DNA of 60,000 nucleotides, from the NCBI GenBank assembly GCA_030704615.1, contig CM060733.1, positions 1,862,001 through 1,922,000 on the forward strand. Reading direction: 5' to 3'. The notes beneath the pieces are model-generated. The model ran no database searches. It was not told the DNA's origin and was given only the letters and a program-made list of their open reading frames with translations. A program made the translations under genes and the position numbers. Position 1 is the first letter of the stretch, and each line of letters opens with the position of its first letter. Positions 22,560 through 34,700 of the stretch are shown here, in pieces. The DNA comes from Takakia lepidozioides. Its lineage: Eukaryota; Streptophyta; Takakiopsida; Takakiales; Takakiaceae.

Positions 22560-24540
22560 GGGAACTCCTCCCAGTTGGTTAGGCACTGATGGAAGTAAAC
22601 CAATGGTCCTGTATTAGTGGTTTGTCTGCACTGTCAGACTGCCCACACTTTAGGTCCTAAAGAGCTTCCTCTGTCGCCAGATTGGCAACAGAGAGGTTGG
22701 CTACCGGTATATGCAATATAATGATCACCAGCTCTTGAGCTTTGAATGCCTGTGCAAACCAGGGCTTTGAACATTTTTCTTATTTTGCAGGATGATGCTT
22801 ATATTTTTAGCAGCACGGAGGGAGTCTGGAGTGTGGAGTCGGGAGCCATGATCACACTTGAGTAGCTGCTGACAGGCTCCTTTGGAAAAAGCCCATGTAG
22901 GACAAAAACTGAGTAAAACATGTCAACAGAAAGGCAGAAGCTCATTCAAGGCCTGACATGGGCCCCGAGCTGCTCAGCTTTTGAGTCTCCATGGCACCGT
23001 ACTCATCAGTTACTCTCATCTAATGCCCATCAGGGGGTCAGATGGAGAAATCATTAACCCCCCCTTTGGATGGGCCCAGACAGGGATTCCATTTATTAAT
23101 GCTTCCATAACTAAAAGTTATTGGGGTTCACGTAAAGCTAATTTTTAATCATTGTAATGTTTGGGGTCATGTGCTCTGATGGCTGATCTGGGGACGGTCC
23201 TATCGCCCAGTTTGCTTTGAGAGAATTGGGAATTCCACAAGCCCAGTTTTTAAACATGATGAACAACTGGACAAGCCTTAAAAATACATTATAGAGTTCT
23301 GTGCATCATGACAGTTGGTGGGTTGGTTTTTCTGGAATTCACTGTATACTTTGGGAAACTCAGTTTTCAGTCCTCTTTGGTAATCGGTCTTGCAAAGGAT
23401 GCTTGCGGGAGAGCACAAGGTCGTCAGGATAGGAATCATCTTCTTCCTTTTTCAAGATTGAGCGTGGAAGTGGGCTCATCCTGTGATCTAATGCCCACCT
23501 GCAATTGGGTGTGGGGTTGGGGAGGGAAGAGATGCAGGAAGAAAAAAATGATGGAGTGTGAGTGTGTGCGGAGCCTCGACGCTGCTGGCTATGGCGAACA
23601 AAGCGATTGGGGTCCAGACAAAAGCAGAGAGCAAAAAAGTTAGTTAGAAGAGGGTAGGGGAGAGTCACAGGCATGGATCCTATTCATAAGAGCTGTAACG
23701 GTCCAGCATGAGACAACCCATCTGCCAGGTTTGGCCATACCATTTTCCTGAAAGTGAAACTGACAAGGATTCAAATATTCACAGTACTACACAGTTTTCT
23801 GTTTCCTGTTAAATAAATATTTTTCTTTTACCAATTGAGTCTGTGAAGGCGCGAAGATCGAAAATGTTCTCAACCCATTTATCATTTTTCGGATTGTGGC
23901 CGCTGCTGTAATGATTAATTAATCATCCCTGAGGATAACAATTTTGGAAAAAAGAGAAAAGCGAAATTTCTCAGCAACTGTGGTAACGGCTTCAGTCAGG
24001 GAGAAAAACTTGATGAATGAGGCCTAGATGATCACAAGCATTCATCCTTGTTTCCTAACAAGGGTTTAAAGTAAAATAGAAACTGAAAGTGGGTTTAATA
24101 GTATTTGACTTTGAGTTAATCATTGTAACTATAATGCCATCTTCTGGGTTAACAAGTTGGGTGCAGCTTATCTCGAGATCCAGGTCCCCTCTGAGAGATA
24201 ACCCGCATGCAAATTGTAATTAAGGGGACCCGAGTAGCGCGAGTTTGTATACTACAGAAAGCAACACGGTGGTCCCCACTGCGAACTGCAAATTTAATAT
24301 TCAAATCTGAGAATCTGTGTCTCGATCACAGCGCTGGAATCCCACGTGCTGTTGGCTTGCTTACTTTCATTTTATTCTTGCCAGTTACCGATCATTCATT
24401 ATCATTCTCTTGCCACCGCTGCAACTTACCTATACATAGTCAATTGCAATCCGCAACTTAAATCATTGTTTTTCCCTGGAAGAACATACTGTAGTTGACT
24501 CTAACTTGTCTTTTCGATCTTCCCATCTTTCCAGCGTTTC
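22560..24540. other. Intergenic DNA, no recognisable gene
   Basis: No conserved protein or RNA is seen on either strand. The longer open frames at 23,308-23,674 overlap each other on opposite strands and match nothing known to me. Confidence 0.45.
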
Positions 24541-24549
24541 TGGGTTTTG

Positions 24550-24558
24550 TTAGGGTTT
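24550..24558 (-). promoter_or_regulatory. Telo-box (AAACCCTAA) before a possible first exon
   Basis: TTAGGGTTT on the plus strand (AAACCCTAA on the minus) lies 28 bp before an ATG at 24,587, inside a pyrimidine-rich leader. In plants such telo-boxes are common in 5' regions of genes for translation and organelle functions. It supports, but does not prove, a transcription unit here. Confidence 0.35.
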
Positions 24559-24586
24559 TCCAAAGCCTCCTTTTTGGACGAAGCCT

Positions 24587-24832
24587 ATGTCATCCCAAAG
24601 TGATGTGGAGAATTGTAGACGAATCTTGTCCAAGGGAGTCACCTTGCTTCTGAGTGATGCGGTGGAGGTGGGCATCATTGGGTACTACGTGATGTTTTTT
24701 CTTAATAATAAAATGGACAGAGGCCCTGTTAGTACTCAAATGAAACTCGATGTTGGGTTTGTAGAGAAGAAAGTGAGACCCACTCTACGCTATCCGCTTA
24801 AATCCCGCAAGAGCAAACATATGGGTATGTAG
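24587..24832 (+). CDS. Possible first exon of an unrecognised protein
   Basis: ATG at 24,587 opens 81 codons starting MSSQSDVENCRRILSKG and ending near RYPLKSRKSKHMG, with a donor-like ATGG|GTATGT just before the stop. The pyrimidine-rich leader with a telo-box is promoter-like. The residues include a hydrophobic patch (EVGIIGYYVMFFL), possibly a short membrane or core segment. I recognise no family and found no convincing second exon downstream. It may be the start of a spliced gene, a small protein, or chance. Confidence 0.25.
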   Translation: MSSQSDVENCRRILSKGVTLLLSDAVEVGIIGYYVMFFLNNKMDRGPVSTQMKLDVGFVEKKVRPTLRYPLKSRKSKHMGM

Positions 24833-24849
24833 TGCTGTAATCATTGCTG

Positions 24850-25975
24850 GACTTCTGGTCATTCCGATCGCCCTGATATCTCGAATGCTTGATTCTCTTT
24901 GAAAGTATCAATTTGAGAAGAGTCCAATTCTCCCAGAGAAAAAGTTGGAAAAAGCCTGGTGGGGAGAGCCAGGGATGTAGGCGTGACATTTCACCCTTCC
25001 CAAAATTGGGAGTGGAGAGAGGGGTGCAGCTTGCGTGTAGGGGATGGGAGGTGCACAGGCAAGTGGAGGCGGCGATGGGCGTCGGCGAAGAAGATGGGGG
25101 GTTGTTTAATGCAGTCAACAGTGTTGAGTGCCTGCAGGCTTGCTTGCCAGTCAACCAACTTGATCACCCTGCCCACCATTATATTCTCTGCTCCCCCGAC
25201 TCTTCATGCTCTCTCCTCCATCTCCATCTCCAACTCTGGCGGCCAACACTGTTGCTGCTCCACGGCGAGACAGCATGAAGAAGCAGGGAGGCAGGAAGAC
25301 ATGAATCAAAGCTCCAGCCCCCAAACTAGTCCCTGCCATTTCTGCCGCCTGCTATTGAGGCGAATCTGTGTCTCACTCCCCCCTCTCTCACGTGGCCTAC
25401 TGATCACCTTCTTCCTCGAATATCTGGCCATGAGGGGGAACCAAGTCTCCGCCCGGCATTGTAGCGCCCGGTTTCCCGCAACGTGCCGCCCCTTTCTCCC
25501 ACCCGGCGCAGCTCCCCCTGCGGCCCTTTCCAAATTAGTGGGCTTGACTAGTGGCTTGACTGGTTTGGACAGCCCGTGCCAACTGGGGTGTTGCTAGTCG
25601 GTTCTGTTAGGAGGTATGTAGTGAGTTTGTTAGGTGACAGGAGGGTAACTGAGTTTGTTAGGGAGAATACACGGCAGTAAGACGACAAAAGGTGGGGGTA
25701 AAAGGGTGGCAACGTGAAGGATTTGGACGGTTGTGTAGCGGGAGGGCTACCCATAAAGGGTGGTAAAAGGGTGCATCAACATTGACAGGAGGGATTTCTT
25801 TCTATGTCTGTTGACAACATGAAAGAGAGAGTTCTGTCCACTATTTCCATAGAAAAAGACTTGGGCTTTGATGGTTGCATCGATGAGTTAAGAATAAGGT
25901 CGAATGAGGAGAGGGCTGGCGGGGTTGAAATAAGGAGAGAAGAGTGGAAGGGGGGCAGGTGCTAAATAGAGGGAG
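24850..25975. other. Intergenic DNA, no recognisable gene
   Basis: GC-richer in the middle (about 25,000-25,540), with long overlapping open frames on both strands, a usual result of base composition. I recognise none of their translations. Confidence 0.4.
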
Positions 25976-25979
25976 CAAC

Positions 25980-26640
25980 TCGATCTTCTCTCCCAGTTTG
26001 TCCACCGTTGAAAAGCCTGTAGAGATGGCAGTGGTGCATTTAATGGAGGAGGGTCATGGTGTCAGAGCCTCAATAATGCCGTTCCTCACCATTCTCGTGG
26101 TCCTTCCCCCCCCCCCCCATGCATGCATCCATCAAATAGTATTTTCGCATGCCAAGCCTTGGTCCCTTGATGTTTTGACTATATTGTAGCCTCCTTGTGC
26201 CCCCCTCCCATCTGCTCTACGGGGATAGCCAATCTCGATGTTCTTTCCACTCACCCCACAAAGTTTTAGTCACCACCATCTTGGGAGTGTGCGGGATGTG
26301 ACTTATGTCTGTTGTCATTGTTCCGTTTCTGCACCGTAGACTTGCTACACCATGGAGGATTTGTGGCAAAATCGCATGTGTGAGATGGAGAAGCATGCAA
26401 CTCTACAAAGGAACACTGATATCGAGGGACTGCGGCAAACCGTCCTACAGGATGACGTAGAATTGCAAGAACCAAAGCAGATCTGCAAACGCCGCAGGAG
26501 GCCGGCAACCCACAAACCCACCCAACCGAACCCCCACGCTTGCCCCATCTTTCGTCTCTCTCTCATCACAAAAACAGGGCTTGCAGCACGTGTGCATGGG
26601 AATTGCAGAATGGGCCTACGAGCCCTGTGAACTATGCTCT
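25980..26640. repeat. Diverged duplicate of 13,640-14,510 (copy 2)
   Basis: It shares ordered blocks with copy 1: ACCGTTGAAAAGC (about 26,003), GTCAGAGCC, CAATAATG and CTCGTGGTCC (about 26,060-26,104), GGGACTGCGGCA (about 26,425) and CACGTGTGCATGGGAAT (about 26,588). A 13-base C run (26,106-26,118) interrupts it. Function unknown. Confidence 0.5.
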
Positions 26641-26649
26641 TCGCTACTC

Positions 26650-27885
26650 AGCGGGACTTTTTAATGGCTGTCGGCCCCACCACGGAAATGGCCTCTTAAA
26701 TGAACCGGCCTGCCACTCCTTCCGGAGCTTGTTCATTAACACACCTTAAGCTGTTTTCTAGGGAGGCTCTTAATTAGACCTCCATCCGGCAGACAGGCAA
26801 ATCCATCCCTGGCGATCTCGGGTGATGCTGGGTTATGTTTAGCCTGCTGTTGGGTTTGCTTCCAGGTGTTATGTAACAAAAAATCACGCAAACCAAGGCT
26901 ATCAACACGAAAACTTGACTTCTGGATCAGATTCTGGTGTGAATGAGGGGGCAACCTGTGGTTCGGGGGTCAGTCCGGGATAAGAGGTTGTTAGCCAGTC
27001 AAAGTTTGCGGTGCTTGACAGCAATGTAGCGAAGCGCGACACGCAGGCCTTTGGGCTTTTGTTTAGTCTGAATGTCGGCCTTGTCTTTTTGATCTTCAGA
27101 GTTATGACTGCTCACCCATAGTTACACACTGATTCTCGAAGCACAATCTAGACTGGGCTTCAAATCGCTTCACCCTGCCACCAGATCAAACTTCTTACAT
27201 CCCTGTAACCTCTTGGTAATAAGCAAAAGATTGAAATCCACATTAGGCTTCTTGATCCACCATAACACGCCTAGTCTATTATAACACCCCACTGCCGCAC
27301 TGCGGAATGCCTGCGGAATCCCTCGAGTTCACCTCACCCTGCAGAAGACTTGATTACCCCCTGGGGGCTTAATGACTCTCTAATCATGCTTGGACGTGCC
27401 TTAGTGTTGCTCAAGTTTTGATAATACACCAGTCGAGGGGACAGGCCCTTCAGTTACTCATGGCGTCTGTCTACCGTACTTAAGGACCTCTAACTAAAGA
27501 TTTCCTTGAATGAGAATGCTTAATTAGGAATATGTACTAGCTGTCTGGGGCACTCACTCCAGGCCCCACAACAAAACTGCACTACAACTCTGACTAACAA
27601 AAAGGTCAAACTCTTCCCTCCAAGACAAGAGCTAAGTTTTGAGCTTAGTGACGATAAAGCACTACCTTGTTGGGGTGGGGCAGCTAACAATCGTCACTTA
27701 ACTATCGTCCGGACTCTCGTCAGCTCACCGGCCCGTTTATCGTCGCTAGCTTTCGGTTCTAGTTTTACTTGTTACCGTCATATTGTTAACTTCTGATCAG
27801 GTTAGGTTTCCGTCCTTTCCACTCAGTATTTCTTGTATGTTTACCGTCAAACTCCGTCGTCTTCACCGGCTATTTCCCGCGCACC
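26650..27885. other. Intergenic DNA, no recognisable gene
   Basis: No conserved coding or RNA signal. A small inverted pair, GACGATAAA (about 27,649) and TTTATCGTC (about 27,737), is present. Confidence 0.45.
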
Positions 27886-27887
27886 GA

Positions 27888-27975
27888 TTTTTTTTTATAA
27901 TAAAACAGGGGGATTGTAGCCCTGTAAAACTTTATTAAGTAAAGAAAAAATAACCTTACAAGAAAGCCATGAAGG
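27888..27975 (-). repeat. LINE-like 3' tail, copy 1
   Basis: On the minus strand the sequence runs TTTAATAAAG... to a small hairpin (CAGGG, loop, CCCTG; plus positions 27,906-27,924) and then an A-rich tail (27,888-27,900). A second, related end lies at 45,557. A terminal hairpin followed by poly(A) is how many plant LINEs end. Only the tail is recognisable. Confidence 0.5.
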
Positions 27976-28284
27976 CAGAATTTCCACTCAGAGAATGAAG
28001 AGGTTCATTTTGAATCGGAAAAGGTCCATTTTTATCAAGAACAAACAGATGTATATATATGTATTCATCATTTTTGGTAAAACGATTTATTAAAGTATGA
28101 AATACATGGTCTCTTTCTTGGGTTTGTCTTGTTTTAAGAGTTTTGATGATGGGCCGGGGTGGTTTCTCCTCTGTAACTTGCCTCTACGGCCTCATGTGGT
28201 TATTTTTACCACACACCTTTAACCAAATTTTGGGCTTCTGTCCCTTTCTCCCAAAGAAAAAGAAAAAGAAAAAACTTCTCCCCA

Positions 28285-28387
28285 TTCCCTCATGCGTAAG
28301 CTTTCATGGCGAGGTTGATCTGAAAGAGGTTATTTTTTCCTCGCACTATAATTAAGGGGCCTGATTCGCTCCCAGGTGTTTCCCTTT
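28285..28387 (+). repeat. SINE family B, 5'-truncated copy
   Basis: It contains the family-B body blocks GCTTTCATGGCGAGGTT, GAAAGAGGTTATTTTTTCCTC, AATTAAGGGGCCTGATT and GCTCCCAGGTGTTTCCCTTT. The tRNA-like head is absent, and an AAAAAG-rich run lies just upstream. Confidence 0.75.
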
Positions 28388-28448
28388 CGGTAGCACTGCC
28401 AAAAAAATTTGTTTGTATTTGTCGTGCCGTTAAAATGCAGAATTCACC

Positions 28449-28656
28449 GGGGTGCATTCCACATGGCGGAATGCACCCCATCAGCTCCCTCGAGTGCACC
28501 GGCAGGGAAATATTTTTTCAAATTTTGTGGCATTGCTTTACGCAAGGTAATGCCCCTCGTGTCGGGCATTCCCGGAATGTCGGGCCTTCACCTGGGGCTA
28601 CTGCCCTGGGGGTTAGGCCCTTAAATATGGGAATGCCCTCCACGCAAGGCATTACC
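28449..28656. repeat. Nested fold-back (inverted repeat) structure
   Basis: Two inverted-repeat pairs lie side by side. GGGGTGCATTCC (28,449-28,460) pairs perfectly with GGAATGCACCCC (28,468-28,479). The 28-bp arm 28,546-28,573 (GGTAATGCC ... GGGCATTCCC) pairs imperfectly with 28,629-28,656 (GGGAATGCCC ... GGCATTACC), and its loop contains GGGCCT and AGGCCC facing each other. All arms reuse GCATT/AATGC words. It could be a fold-back element or a hairpin-RNA source; no ends or target-site duplication are clear. Confidence 0.7.
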
Positions 28657-29060
28657 ATATACAAAAAAAAGAAAAAGAAAAAAGAGAGAAAAAATTGCCC
28701 CCAACTGGAAGGCAGAGGAAACACACGAACCCACATAATACTACGCACAACAATTTAAACCCCGAATTACTGTTTCAGACGTTCGAGCAAAAATTCGAAA
28801 TAAATAAGGTTACCGGTTACCTACCAGGAATGGTGGCAGTATCCAATTGTGCTATCTATTGGTGGTATGTTGTTTAGTTTTTGGCCTTTCCAATCTACAA
28901 ACTTTTTGTCCGGTATTTGTTTAAATAGTATTTACTTCTCCTTGGGCTGGGAACTAAGTGGATGGCGGATGACTGTAATAGGCTATAAGAATAACCCAAA
29001 TTAAGGTCCATACTTGATGAATCAAGTTCTCTAGCGAAGAGAAGGTTGACTCATACCGCC

Positions 29061-29113
29061 GCAAGCATAACTTATGGTGTCACTTCACCGCCAACCTTCC
29101 TTTTGGAAGGTGG
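29061..29113 (-). repeat. SINE family A, 3' fragment
   Basis: GCATAACTTATGGTGTCACTT followed by CACC and GGAAGGTGG on the plus strand matches the 3' part of the family-A copies at 14,681 and 46,091. The A- and B-box region is missing. Confidence 0.55.
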
Positions 29114-29434
29114 CTGGAACCTAAATTGTCCACAAGAAGAGTTAGAGTCTTTGGAGATTTTTTTTTGGGAGAGTATATACCACACCATTTTCCGTCGGCG
29201 AAAGTGGGCGGCCATTGTCCATGACAAGGTCCCTTCGGACGGCCGTGTGGCACATGGCACAAATATGTTGAATGCGGAAGTGTGGAAAGCCTCCACGTAT
29301 TACTGCGCCGCCTCCTACACAAATTGTATACTACTAAGAAAATGATAGTATATCATTATTTGTTGACTCTATCTGAATAATTGGATAAGGTAGTGATCTT
29401 TCAATAGTTCTGGTACGTGTCCGTCCGCAAGTTG

Positions 29435-30150
29435 CGATTATTCGGTGAGAACTTCCGAGAAATGCACATTTTAATTCAGTTTAAAATTCTAAAATCTTAA
29501 ATCACGACCATTTTCTAGATACGGGGAAAATTCTACAATTTTTATTATGTGTGTCAAGAATATTTTTCGTTGCGGACGGTGGTCGTGGTATCATGACTAG
29601 GGCAGTATCCGATGTTGTTCCGGCGACGATAATAACTATAATTATCATTCATCATTATTGGATGGATGTGCAGGGCTTCATCCGATTATTCAGTGAGAAA
29701 TGCACATTTTAATTCAGTTTGAAATTCTAAAATTTCAAATTACGTTCATTTTCTGGATACGGGGAAAATTCTACAATTTTTAATGTGTGTCAAAGAATAT
29801 TTTTCGTTACGGACGGTGTCACGACGAGGGCAGTATCCAGCGACGATAATAACTATAATTGTCATTCATCATTCATCGTTGGATGGATGAAGGATGCCAG
29901 ACTTCATCCAATTATGCGGTGAGAAATGCACATTTTAATTCAGTTTAAATTTCTTAAATCTCAAATCACGTCCATTTTCTGGATATGGAAAAATTCTGCA
30001 ATGTTTATTATGTGTGTCAAAGAATATTTTTCGTTGCGGACGGTGGTCGTGGTATCATGACTAGGGCAGTATCCGATGCTGTTCCGGCGACGATAATAAC
30101 TATAATTATCATTCATCCTCTTTGGATGGATGAAGGGTGGCGGACTTCAT
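29435..30150 (+). repeat. Tandem array, three units of about 225-250 bp
   Basis: Units start at 29,435, 29,683 and 29,909 with C(G/A)ATTAT(T/G)C(G/A)GTGAG. They share GAAATGCACATTTTAATTCAG, a TTTTCTGGATACGGGG-like block, GAATATTTTTCGTT, CGGACGGTG, GGGCAGTATCC and CGACGATAATAACTATAATT, and close in GGATGGATG. Lengths are about 248, 226 and 242 bp, and units differ by small indels. The array ends 1.6 kb before the MYB coding region. Long open frames through it result from the repeat and are not conserved between units. Confidence 0.9.
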
Positions 30151-31708
30151 CCGAGCATCACCGTAAGGTGGGTGTGAAAAGCCCAGTTAGGAAGGGGGCC
30201 GCCGCAAGCGGTGCAGGGGCAGGCGGGCAGGCGGAGAACAAAACGAAAGGGAAGGGTGCGCGCGAGCAGGGTGGGCAGCGCGGCGCTGCCCGGCGGCTGA
30301 ATGGTAACGACCAGCCCCTGCCACCCTTCCCGGGCCCTTCGCTGCTCCCTCACACTCTCCTCTTCCCTCTTCCTCTCCTTCAACTCTCGTGTGTGTCGCT
30401 GGGAGCCATTGACTGTGAGGTCTGTGCAGTAATCGGGGTGGTCCCGAGGCAAACATTACTTCACTTACTGGACATCTGGGCTCTGTTTCACACACACTCA
30501 TCTCTCAAACCTTTTTGCGGTTGGGGAGTCACCCACCTCGCAGACTAACTTAGTGTGGACGTGTCTTGGGCTTGTTAATGTACCTAGATGGGGTGACTGG
30601 TGTGGAGTAGATGGTGTCAGGGAGTGATTAGTTTAAACGTTCTGTCGTGTGCTCTCTTCGGGAGGGTTGGGAACTCTCGTGGGGGAGTGTCTGACCGAGC
30701 TTTGGTTTTGGACAGGGGGGCACGGCCTAGTAGGTAGTAGGTAATGATGGAGAGGAGGGATAGGCAGTCCTTGCTGACAGACCTGGAGCAGGGCAGCAGG
30801 CCAGAGAGTAGCCTTACAGTGGTGCACGTTGGGCCCTTGGATTTTCCATAGATTGCTGGAAGCAGGCCCACCCCAGCGGCCTCCCACCGCCCTTCCAAAC
30901 CGTTAGATTTTCAGAGGCTAGACCGTTTAGAGAGAGACAGATGTAGGCGCCTCTAGGGAGGCTTCACTGTTCATTCATAGTAGGGGCACCCTGGGCAGTC
31001 TGGCGTAAGGAAGAAGAGAGAGAGACATAGACAGGTCAAGGTGCATTGAAAGCTCTTGTTTTGGGAGAGGACCCAGTTTCGCTTGGAAGGGCCAAGGGAG
31101 GAAGTATAGTACAGTGCTCAAGAGAGCGTTAAGTGGTGGTTGATCACTGTGTGTGTATGTAATTTGGGGATAGCAAGGCACGTAGACCTGTGTATCTTCT
31201 AGCGAGGTTGCTGTGTTGTGGGGTTCTGTCTCTCTGTGTCTCTCAGGGTTGGATTATGCAGCCAGACTCTTCCTGCCCAGAAGTATACTTAGTGAGAAGG
31301 GAGGGTATAGAAGCAGTGACACATGTATGTATAATTTCAATTCAGGACCTTGTGTGGTCTCATTTGACTCGGGGTACTGCGTAAGTGAGACAGTGGGGTG
31401 CCTGAGCACTCTGAAGCGAATTGACATGTCCAAAACTATAGACTCGGGGAATGCTTGTAGAGACAGATACAACCTTCATAGCTGACACAAACTTCTTTCT
31501 TCTCCCATCTTATCGCCTGGGTCTCTTTCTCTTCCTCGCATTTTATTAGAAGGTCCGAGGCTGCATCTTTCTATCCTTTGTCCTCTACCACTAGATTCCC
31601 TGGGCAGGAGACTATCTGTTACATTACTCACACTGACATTGAGATCAATCTACGCGCACTAAATACAACTTAGAGAGGGAGAGTGTGTGCGGGGTAACCA
31701 GTATCTGC
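30151..31708 (+). promoter_or_regulatory. Presumed promoter and 5' leader of the MYB gene
   Basis: There is no recognised gene between the tandem array and the MYB start. GC-rich at 30,190-30,360 and mixed afterwards. Overlapping open frames on both strands match nothing known. I see no clear TATA box; the transcription start is unknown. Confidence 0.35.
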
Positions 31709-34700
31709 ATGTGCCGCCACTTTACTGAAGGAGGCAAAAGAATGCGGACGTCTTATGACATTCACACTCAAACCCTTTCCTTGAACCAAGCTCCGCCCAA
31801 CCTGGAAAGCATCTACAACTCTCTCAAATTCGACAAGGAAAACCGGCAGAGCAGCTTCCTTCCAGCAAGCTACTCTTCTCTTGAGACAACCACAGACGGC
31901 GAGCGAACGTCAAATAGTGGATCAGACACTCATGCGGGTGAGCCCATTGCTTTCCAGGCGCTTAGTATGTCTACGGGTCAGAGTATGTGGCGCATGCGCT
32001 CCGTTGAAAGCTGTACAGGCTACACAGAGATGAAGCTTTCGAGCGATGAGGAGATGGAACATGCCAGCATGGATGACATGAAGGACTCAACAAACGAGGA
32101 CTTGGAGAATTCTTTGGGCAAAGATATCGACAGTGTGCAATCCAAGCTGTGTCCACGAGGGCACTGGCGGCCTGCTGAGGATGAGAAGCTCCGGGAACTA
32201 GTGTCGCAGTATGGCCCACAGAACTGGAACCTCATTGCTGAGAAACTGCAAGGCCGATCAGGTACTGTTATTCATCAGTCCTATCTGGAATCAGTGGTTT
32301 CAACTTGCTTCAGAGAGGTGTGACTTTCACTGCATATGCATGTTTTGCATGAAGGGCGAGCAGCGGATTTGGAGAACCACAGCCTTTGTAAAGTGGATGA
32401 TGTGAAAGTAAGAAAGAACTTTTACTGTTACAAGCCTGTCTTTCTTGCGTCGTTTAGCTGGTTAACCTCTCTGGACACAAGGTTGGGGGCCACATTCTTC
32501 ATGCGAGTACCCCCAACATCTACTCTATGTATTTCGTTTATCTAGAAGGATCTGAACTCACTGGATTCAGTGAAGGACCTTATCATTCATTAGAGACTAT
32601 CTTAATCGCATCACTGTAATCCACAATATACAGAATACTCAGCTAGTGTCGAGACAGCATCGGGCCTATATTCCAAATCCTGTGTGACCGACCTCCTGTC
32701 GCGTGTCCAGCGAGTCTTTATATTGAACTCATACTCTTATGAAATCATGAAAACGCTCAAGTAGTCTCTAATATTCTCAACAAAATGTTGGACAGATTTG
32801 CCTTACACCTCTTAGGTTCTGCAGGGGTTATGGAGGTTATAATATACTTTATGTACGATCCACAGGCATCTCCCACACTCGGACGTCTTGAAGAAAAATA
32901 GAACATTTCCTTTACAGTCTACAAGTTTACTTGATCAATTTCAATGCTAGATTATAGGTCGCAGATCTCCTCATTCCGCAGAGAAAACACGATTTGGTCA
33001 GTGAAGGATAGAGCCACACATACTCAAATAGGATTCAAACAGATAATGTATACATGTACAGAGATTACCGAAGTTCCTGGGCTGAAGCTTCCATCGAGGA
33101 TGGCCAACCGGTAGGGTACTGTGTGGCCACTGCCAGTAGAACTACGGTAGTGCTTGAGGAGCAATGAGGGAAACATTCAGTTGAGCATGACGGTAGGGTA
33201 TATAATCACCCTTCAATTCGAGTCATCAGGATGTCCAGCTTTTTTCAGCCGCTCAGACTCTGAACTCATGATGACTGCATATCTACACTTGATGTTAGTT
33301 GTGCGGTTGACATCTTCCAGATTTATGCTTGGTGTACATAGTTGCAGTGGGTTAGCTGATGACCACTCTGAAGCATGTTAAGAAGTGTTCAGGACCTATT
33401 ATGATCATTTCAAGAGTGATTAGTGTTTAGAGGAACTTTGTTCAGGATTCGCTTCACCCCATACACCCTCTTTCAAACTTTCTTAGGTTCCTCGAGATTC
33501 TGAGTGCACACGAAGAGTTTGTAGGGATTCCAAGACAAAACATTTAACTGCAAAAACCTCCTTGTGAGGGGTACAAAGCTGGATCGTGTCTGATCGTGGT
33601 GTTGAAACGGGTCTTCGAATGCAGGGAAAAGTTGCAGGCTTAGATGGTTCAATCAACTCGACCCCCGCATCAACCGTCGTCCCTTCACCGAAGAAGAAGA
33701 GGAGCGGCTACTGGCGGCCCACCGATTCCATGGAAACAAGTGGGCTATGATCGCTCGTCTCTTTCCAGGGCGCACAGACAATGCTGTGAAGAATCACTGG
33801 CATGTGGTGATGGCCCGCAAGTTTAGAGAGCGATCACGTGCTTATGGACGTCGCAAGGCTCAGGTATCTCGGAGAGGCAAACGGACGGGCTCAGCAACTG
33901 GCACTCATCACACTGCGGCAGATTCCATCACTGCCTGGATCGAGAAATACTCCCTTGGTGGCGACTCTTTTGAAGCTTGTGCATCTGGACCTACTGTGGG
34001 GAGCCCTTCTGTCAATCATGTGAGCGGGCCTGGCAGTTCTTCTCCCCCAACCTTCCCGGGTAACTTTCCCCGCGCGAGGAGCTTAGGGGCAACACAGCTT
34101 GGAGGCGAATTGGGCCCTAGCGATGTCTCAATTCTCCCCCCTCTCACTAAGATGCCGCGCCTCTCCTTCTGCACGCCAGATTCTAAAGAGGAGCAGCTCG
34201 GTTTCAGCAACTACAGTGACAGCCCTTCTGGGGCACCCTTGCTGTCTTCAAAGTCAGCTGAAGGGCTCATCCCAGGTAGTTGCAGTTTGTCCCAAGTGGG
34301 TTTGTTATTCTGAATGTCTATGAAGTCGAAATTTGGTTCTCTGTCATCCTCACATGTGAGCTACTCAGTACTTTCATTGATCATATTCAGCTCTCAGATT
34401 CAACAAGTGAAGGTTGTGGGTATTTCGGTCCACTGTTTATTAAGTCTCTGGACTGTAACTTACACTTTCTTACCTCCAAGACTGTGTGGCTTCTTTATCA
34501 GGATCCAGGACGTTCATACCAAGCATACCTCCAACGATGCGTGGGGATAAACAACAACCAATACTGACATGTAACATAGACAGCTCCGTGAGCTCAGGGC
34601 TTCTGACCAGAGCTGCAGAAGCTCGTGCAGAGAAAGGCTCATTACGCACTCAACCAGCGACAGACTCCTTCGTCGGTCTGAAGACGCTGCAAGGGGGTCT

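Noticed and set aside
29985-30548. 187-codon plus-strand frame
   Set aside because: Its first third is a unit of the tandem array, where the other units are broken by stops, and the rest is GC-driven with both strands open.
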